Source: Vicia villosa
Taxonomy: Eukaryota; Streptophyta; Magnoliopsida; Fabales; Fabaceae
Assembly (NCBI RefSeq): GCF_029867415.1
Contig: NC_081183.1
Span: 15,620,404 to 15,684,403, forward strand
Direction: 5' to 3'
Length of the DNA stretch: 64,000 nt
Shown piece by piece: positions 59,641 through 64,000 of this stretch. The notes under the pieces were generated by a model. That model saw nothing but the letters and a program-made list of their open reading frames with translations, was not told the DNA's origin and did no database searches. The position numbers were made by a program, and so were the translations under genes. The number at the start of each line of letters is the position of its first letter. The first letter of the stretch is position 1.

Positions 59641-60479
59641 CGCCAAAACTTCTTATTTAAAGTTTGGCAAATCCTTTTGAGTTTTGAGGATCATATAAAA
59701 TGAGATGTCATGTCAAATAGATATTGGCATGACTATATGTGTAGTGAAATGAAACCACTTTATGCTAAAGGCCTCGTGGTAACCATAAGTCTAATTATCA
59801 ATTATATGCATATAGTTACGTTACGTCTTAATCCATGTTTATTTTGATAGATAAGTATCATAGCTTCCTAATCTTCTTTCAATAATATTAGCATTTGAGA
59901 ATGTACGATATTGAGACCCTAGCTATAATTAACTAATAGGTTTTGACTATTAAAGATCATAAGCATGCAAAATAAAATCTTGAAATATTTGCTACATTTT
60001 GTGATAGATCTTGTCTACGGTACCTCAAGGACCGGCATGGTTATTATTTATGAGCTTATAGGGGCTTTAAATAGAAAGGCTCACATGGTTTGTTTGGCCT
60101 AAAAGTGTTGACACCTTCCTTGATAATATTAGTACACTTCATTCTTTTGTTTATAGGAAATGAAATTGATAAAATAATATTATTTTTTTTATCAGTTTCT
60201 CTTCCTATAAGAAATTATATTTATTTTTTTCTTCTCATTAAAATTGTTTAAAAAATCTAGCGGATCATTAAACATAACCAAATTATTGAAGGTGGAGAAA
60301 AACACAATAAAAGGGGGATTGAATTGTGTTCTTTATCAATTAAAAAATTTCTTTCTTTAATTTCTTTTCTTTCTCTTAGTATCTCATCTTTTGGATATAC
60401 TTTTAATGTTGTAGAAGCATGCTTGGAATGGAGTTGCATAATCAATGAGATATTCAATTTAACTTCTTTATATCATCAG

Positions 60480-62782
60480 AACTTCTGACTAGTCTCAGTA
60501 CAGTTCTAAGGATATTCTGCGTGAATGTTCAGAGTTAATTGAATTGTGCAGAAAGTAAAAGACACGTTCATTTTTATCCTGGTTCACCTTCTGAATAAGG
60601 CTACCTCCAGTCCACCTTCCTCAGGTGATTTGTCTTTCGACAGAGGTCTTAATCCACTATAGCCAAACTTGATTACATCTGCACGATCCTCCGTCGTGAC
60701 TAACAACCTGCACAACCAACTGTTGTGACTAACCCTGCACAAGCTACCCGCGAGTGACTAACCCCTAGATGACTGAACCGTTCAGTGATCTCAACGAGAT
60801 ATAATGTTCATCAATCTAGTAACCCTGCATAAGCCAACAGCTTGTGACTAACTGCAATGGACTGTTCACGTGATCTGATCCACAGATATAACATCCATTG
60901 ACTCCTGCACAATCAACTGATGTGACTGACCTTGCACAACCAACCCGTTGTGACTAACTATAGATGATGAACCGTTCAGTGATCCCATCAGGATATAACG
61001 TTCACCGATCTTCTGGAGATTACAAGTGTGCTTCTTAGATAAACATATTTCTTCTATTCTTAAGTACATCTGTTTACGACACTCTGACAAGAAGTCACTT
61101 CTGGTGCCTAAACATCCTATCAGAAGTTTCTAAGATATAACACACTACAAGCAACAACTCTATGTGTTTTTTACATATTATTACAAGAAACAAAATGTCT
61201 TGTAGTCTTCTTGTCTTCAACTTCTGGATGAGATCCTTGCATGTCTGTTGATAAGCAGAATATAAGCATCAGCTCCAAATGGTAAGTGTTTCTTCATGCC
61301 GATCTTTGTCTTCAAATCTTCTTAAGCTGATTTAGAGACACAGCTCTATTGTTGATTGCTTCTGATTTGATCTTCATCTTCTGAAAGTAGATTTAGAGCA
61401 ACAACTCTATTTTGAGTTGCTTCTTCAAGTGATCTTCATCTTCTTCTGAAAGAAGATTAAGAGCAATAGCTCTTGTATTAATTGCTTCTTTCAGCTAGGT
61501 CTTTTTCTTATCAGAGTAAGGAGATTAGAGCTTCAGCTCTTAAAATTAATTCCTTCTTGTAAGACCATATTCATTTCCTCTTCAAGCAGATTTAGAGAAA
61601 TAGCTCTATGTTGAATTGCTTCTTCCAATGCTTGTCTTCTTCTTGAATACTGATCATGAAGCTTGTTACAACCTATAACACATTTAATGATCATAAGCAA
61701 ACATAAAACACTTCTTCGAGCAACAACTTAGTGTATTCAATTTCTTAAGTCATTCAATGTGAACAATGTATGAGCTGATCAAGTATTAGTGAACTTCTAA
61801 TAACTCCAATGGAGAATACTGCAAAACAACAAAGATTTCTTTTTTACTCTCTTATGATTTTTTCACGTAGGCTTATATTTAGTGTATAACAACAGTATGG
61901 ATTAATTTATCACATACTAAGTATGTGTTGCCTCTTGTGTAACTTCTGATGCATGATTTCATATTTCTTCATTTATACTTTCATGCTCAGCTTCTCTCTA
62001 CAGATTTTCTCTAAAGATTTTTCTTTTTCTGCACTATGTAGTTGCACCATGGGTTCACACTTTGGATGCATATTCAATGCATTTTAGTGTACGAATAGGC
62101 ACACCCTCAAGTTTGAAATTTGATCTATATATAGCTTGATGAGTTACCGTTGGAATCTAGCCGTTGAGATTTGTTGAATATTGCTTTGAATGCTTCATCT
62201 CGATTGAATCATGAATGACAAGTGTTATTCTTGGCATAATCTTATCCTTAGCGTGATGATGATAGTTGGTAGCGTGTTTCCTTGATTAAACTTACCTTTT
62301 TCAACGCGTTGCATGTGGGTTGTTTCTTTAATCAACCTTGGGAGTTGTTCCATTAACTTGTTGCAACCGTTTTGCTAATGATGATATTTGTAACGACTTT
62401 TCTTTTGTTCTGAACTTTTATATGCTAAAAAGTATTTTCTTTTCTTGTCCACGTGTGCCTTAGCTGTTGTAGATTTTTGTATGTCACTACGTTGCTCTTA
62501 TCAGAACTTCTGATCTTCTAATTATGTGATCTTCTTGTTGTAACGTATCTCCTCGTATATTAATATTTCTGTTTAAGTCCTTGAAGCTTGTCTTGTTGAA
62601 CTCTTGCTCTTTATACCAAAACTTCTGATGTTGTGTCTGTCTGATGTTGTCGTATAAGACTTTATAACATAGTATCTGCACACTCGATGAAATCATTAGT
62701 AATAAAATTGTTACTCACAAAATATATGCTTGTTATCATCAAAACTAGATTCTGAACATAGATTCTCAATCTTGTTCTAACA
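60480..62782 (-). mobile_element. Ty1-copia 3' LTR, SIRE/Maximus-like
   Basis: On the minus strand the LTR starts TGTTAGAACAAG at 62782 and runs towards lower coordinates. Near 60625-60560 it carries the GGTGGACTGGAGGTAGC and GTGAACCAGGATAAAAAT phrases typical of the family. It contains many 'ctgatcttc' and 'agagcaayagctct' sub-repeats. The far end is approximate. Confidence 0.65.
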
Positions 62783-63130
62783 ATCTCCCCCTTTTTGATG
62801 ATGACAAAAACCATGTATTTTGATGGAACAATTTTATGAGATGATAATAATTAAGAAATTATATTTCATTATCATTTATATATTCAATCAAGCAACGTAT
62901 TTTTCATCAAAATATACTATTATTTCTCCCCCTTTTTGTCATAATCAAAAAGCGTTTAAGAGGGTTGGATGAGATTTATGAGATTTAGGAATAATTTCTC
63001 CCCCTGAGATGTATAGTCCCCCCTGAATAGGACATCCTTATGAATTAATATCTGATTTAAGGCTCCCCCTGAAATAATTTCTTTAGTTTGTTTCTTCAGA
63101 ATATTTATAGATATTTTAGCTATGAATGTG
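62783..63130 (-). mobile_element. Polypurine tract and 3' internal end of the copia element
   Basis: The minus strand reads AAAAAGGGGGAGAT directly before the LTR. Further AGGGGGAG blocks occur near 62930, 63000, 63020 and 63065. Multiple purine tracts after pol are usual in SIRE/Maximus elements. No env-like or pol frame remains in the window. Confidence 0.6.
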
Positions 63131-63563
63131 AGCATCACTTGGAAGTTCTAACAGAGAATTCCTTTAAGTTTAAGATTTTCCTGTAAAGCAAATACTTCTG
63201 ATACACAAGTTAGAAATGTATTCAGAATTTTAGTTTCATTTGTGTCAAGTCAGAATATTATATCAGAACATGTTATTATATCAGAACATGTTAAAATCTA
63301 ACTGAATTATAACAAAAATTCAAAAATATATCAATTCGGTTTGGAAAAAATATTACTGACAAGTCAATTTGATTTAAAATTTTGAATCGGTACACCGAAC
63401 CAATATTTAAGTTTAGTTCGGTTCAGGAGTAACTGAAACAATTCGGTGCTTAATTTTTTTTAATTATAATTTAGTTAGTTCAATTTGATTTTCTTTCTTA
63501 ATTATACCATAAGCAATCATTCTTCTCACTGTATTTTTTTACTTCTCATTTTCTTTTTAATAA

Positions 63564-63671
<108 letters not shown>

Positions 63672-63724
63672 AAAAAGAGAGAATTAGGTATTACAAAAGA
63701 GTCATCCACTTCTATATTTATTGG

Positions 63725-64000
63725 TAGGGCTGGACATGAAATCCATTTCAAATGGAATCTAACAAGCCCATTAGTTATTTACAACATTTATGTGGGTATT
63801 AACTGGGTCGCGGGTCAACGGGTGAAAGACAATTAGTTTGAAATAGTTAGTCATAAGCAGTTCAGAATGTGTAAACTCAACCTAACGGGATCCAAAATCG
63901 AGTGAATTTATAAGGATTTAATTTATTTATTGAAATACATCGTTTGAGAAACTAGAGTTAACAAAAATACGTGCCTTTTAGTTTTTTTAGATCTCCCTCA
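63725..64000. other. Possible hAT-like MITE fragment at window edge
   Basis: 'aactgggtcgcgggtcaacggg' and nearby 'ggacatgaaatcc' resemble sub-terminal parts of GGCCC-type hAT elements. It is cut by the window end. Confidence 0.25.

Overview
The window is nuclear DNA of a flowering plant, most likely a legume (Fabaceae). It is AT-rich with long gene-poor stretches. Plant spliceosomal introns, plant gene families (UBP15/17-type deubiquitinase, TOM2B-like protein), SIRE/Maximus-like Ty1-copia LTRs, a Cassandra TRIM and Stowaway/hAT MITEs all point that way. The exact species cannot be read from the sequence.

Only about four host genes look intact. Two short intronless paralogues of unknown function lie head to head, at 254-670 (minus) and 14083-14547 (plus), about 13.4 kb apart. 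A five-exon TOM2B-like gene lies at 31253-33367, with a broken partial copy about 2 kb upstream at 29029-29405. A 13-exon MYND-finger ubiquitin-specific protease lies at 45435-49899; its joined exons give 958 residues with every splice phase consistent.

The rest is mostly nested mobile DNA. From 0.8 to 13.8 kb: degenerate retroelement sequence, a Stowaway MITE, a TRIM with target-site duplication, and copia LTR debris. From 14.6 to 21 kb: copia pol remnants split by a solo LTR, then more LTRs and a polypurine mirror repeat. From 21.8 to 23.5 kb: a cluster of ten near-identical 24-bp palindromes carrying a hAT MITE. From 33.4 to 44 kb: a hAT-like element, a minus-strand copia relic, and a large gypsy-like element with a complete Cassandra inside it. 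From 50.6 to 64 kb: a second palindrome family, a hAT transposase pseudogene, a hairpin MITE, a second TRIM, and a long minus-strand SIRE/Maximus-like LTR.

The most remarkable object is at 25277-28647: a complete LTR retroelement with identical 280-bp LTRs and a 5-bp target duplication TACAA. Between its LTRs is one uninterrupted 909-codon frame. It starts with a retrotransposon gag domain and continues through in-frame fragments resembling at least five unrelated host genes: ribosomal protein L4, a TruA/PUS1-type pseudouridine synthase, an ACT-domain ACR9/10-like protein, a MABP1/WDR62-type WD40 protein and a SLAC1/SLAH-type anion channel. It has no protease, reverse transcriptase, RNase H or integrase. 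It appears to be a young, non-autonomous, multi-gene-capturing retroelement. Family names here come from recognising sequence by eye, not from database searches.
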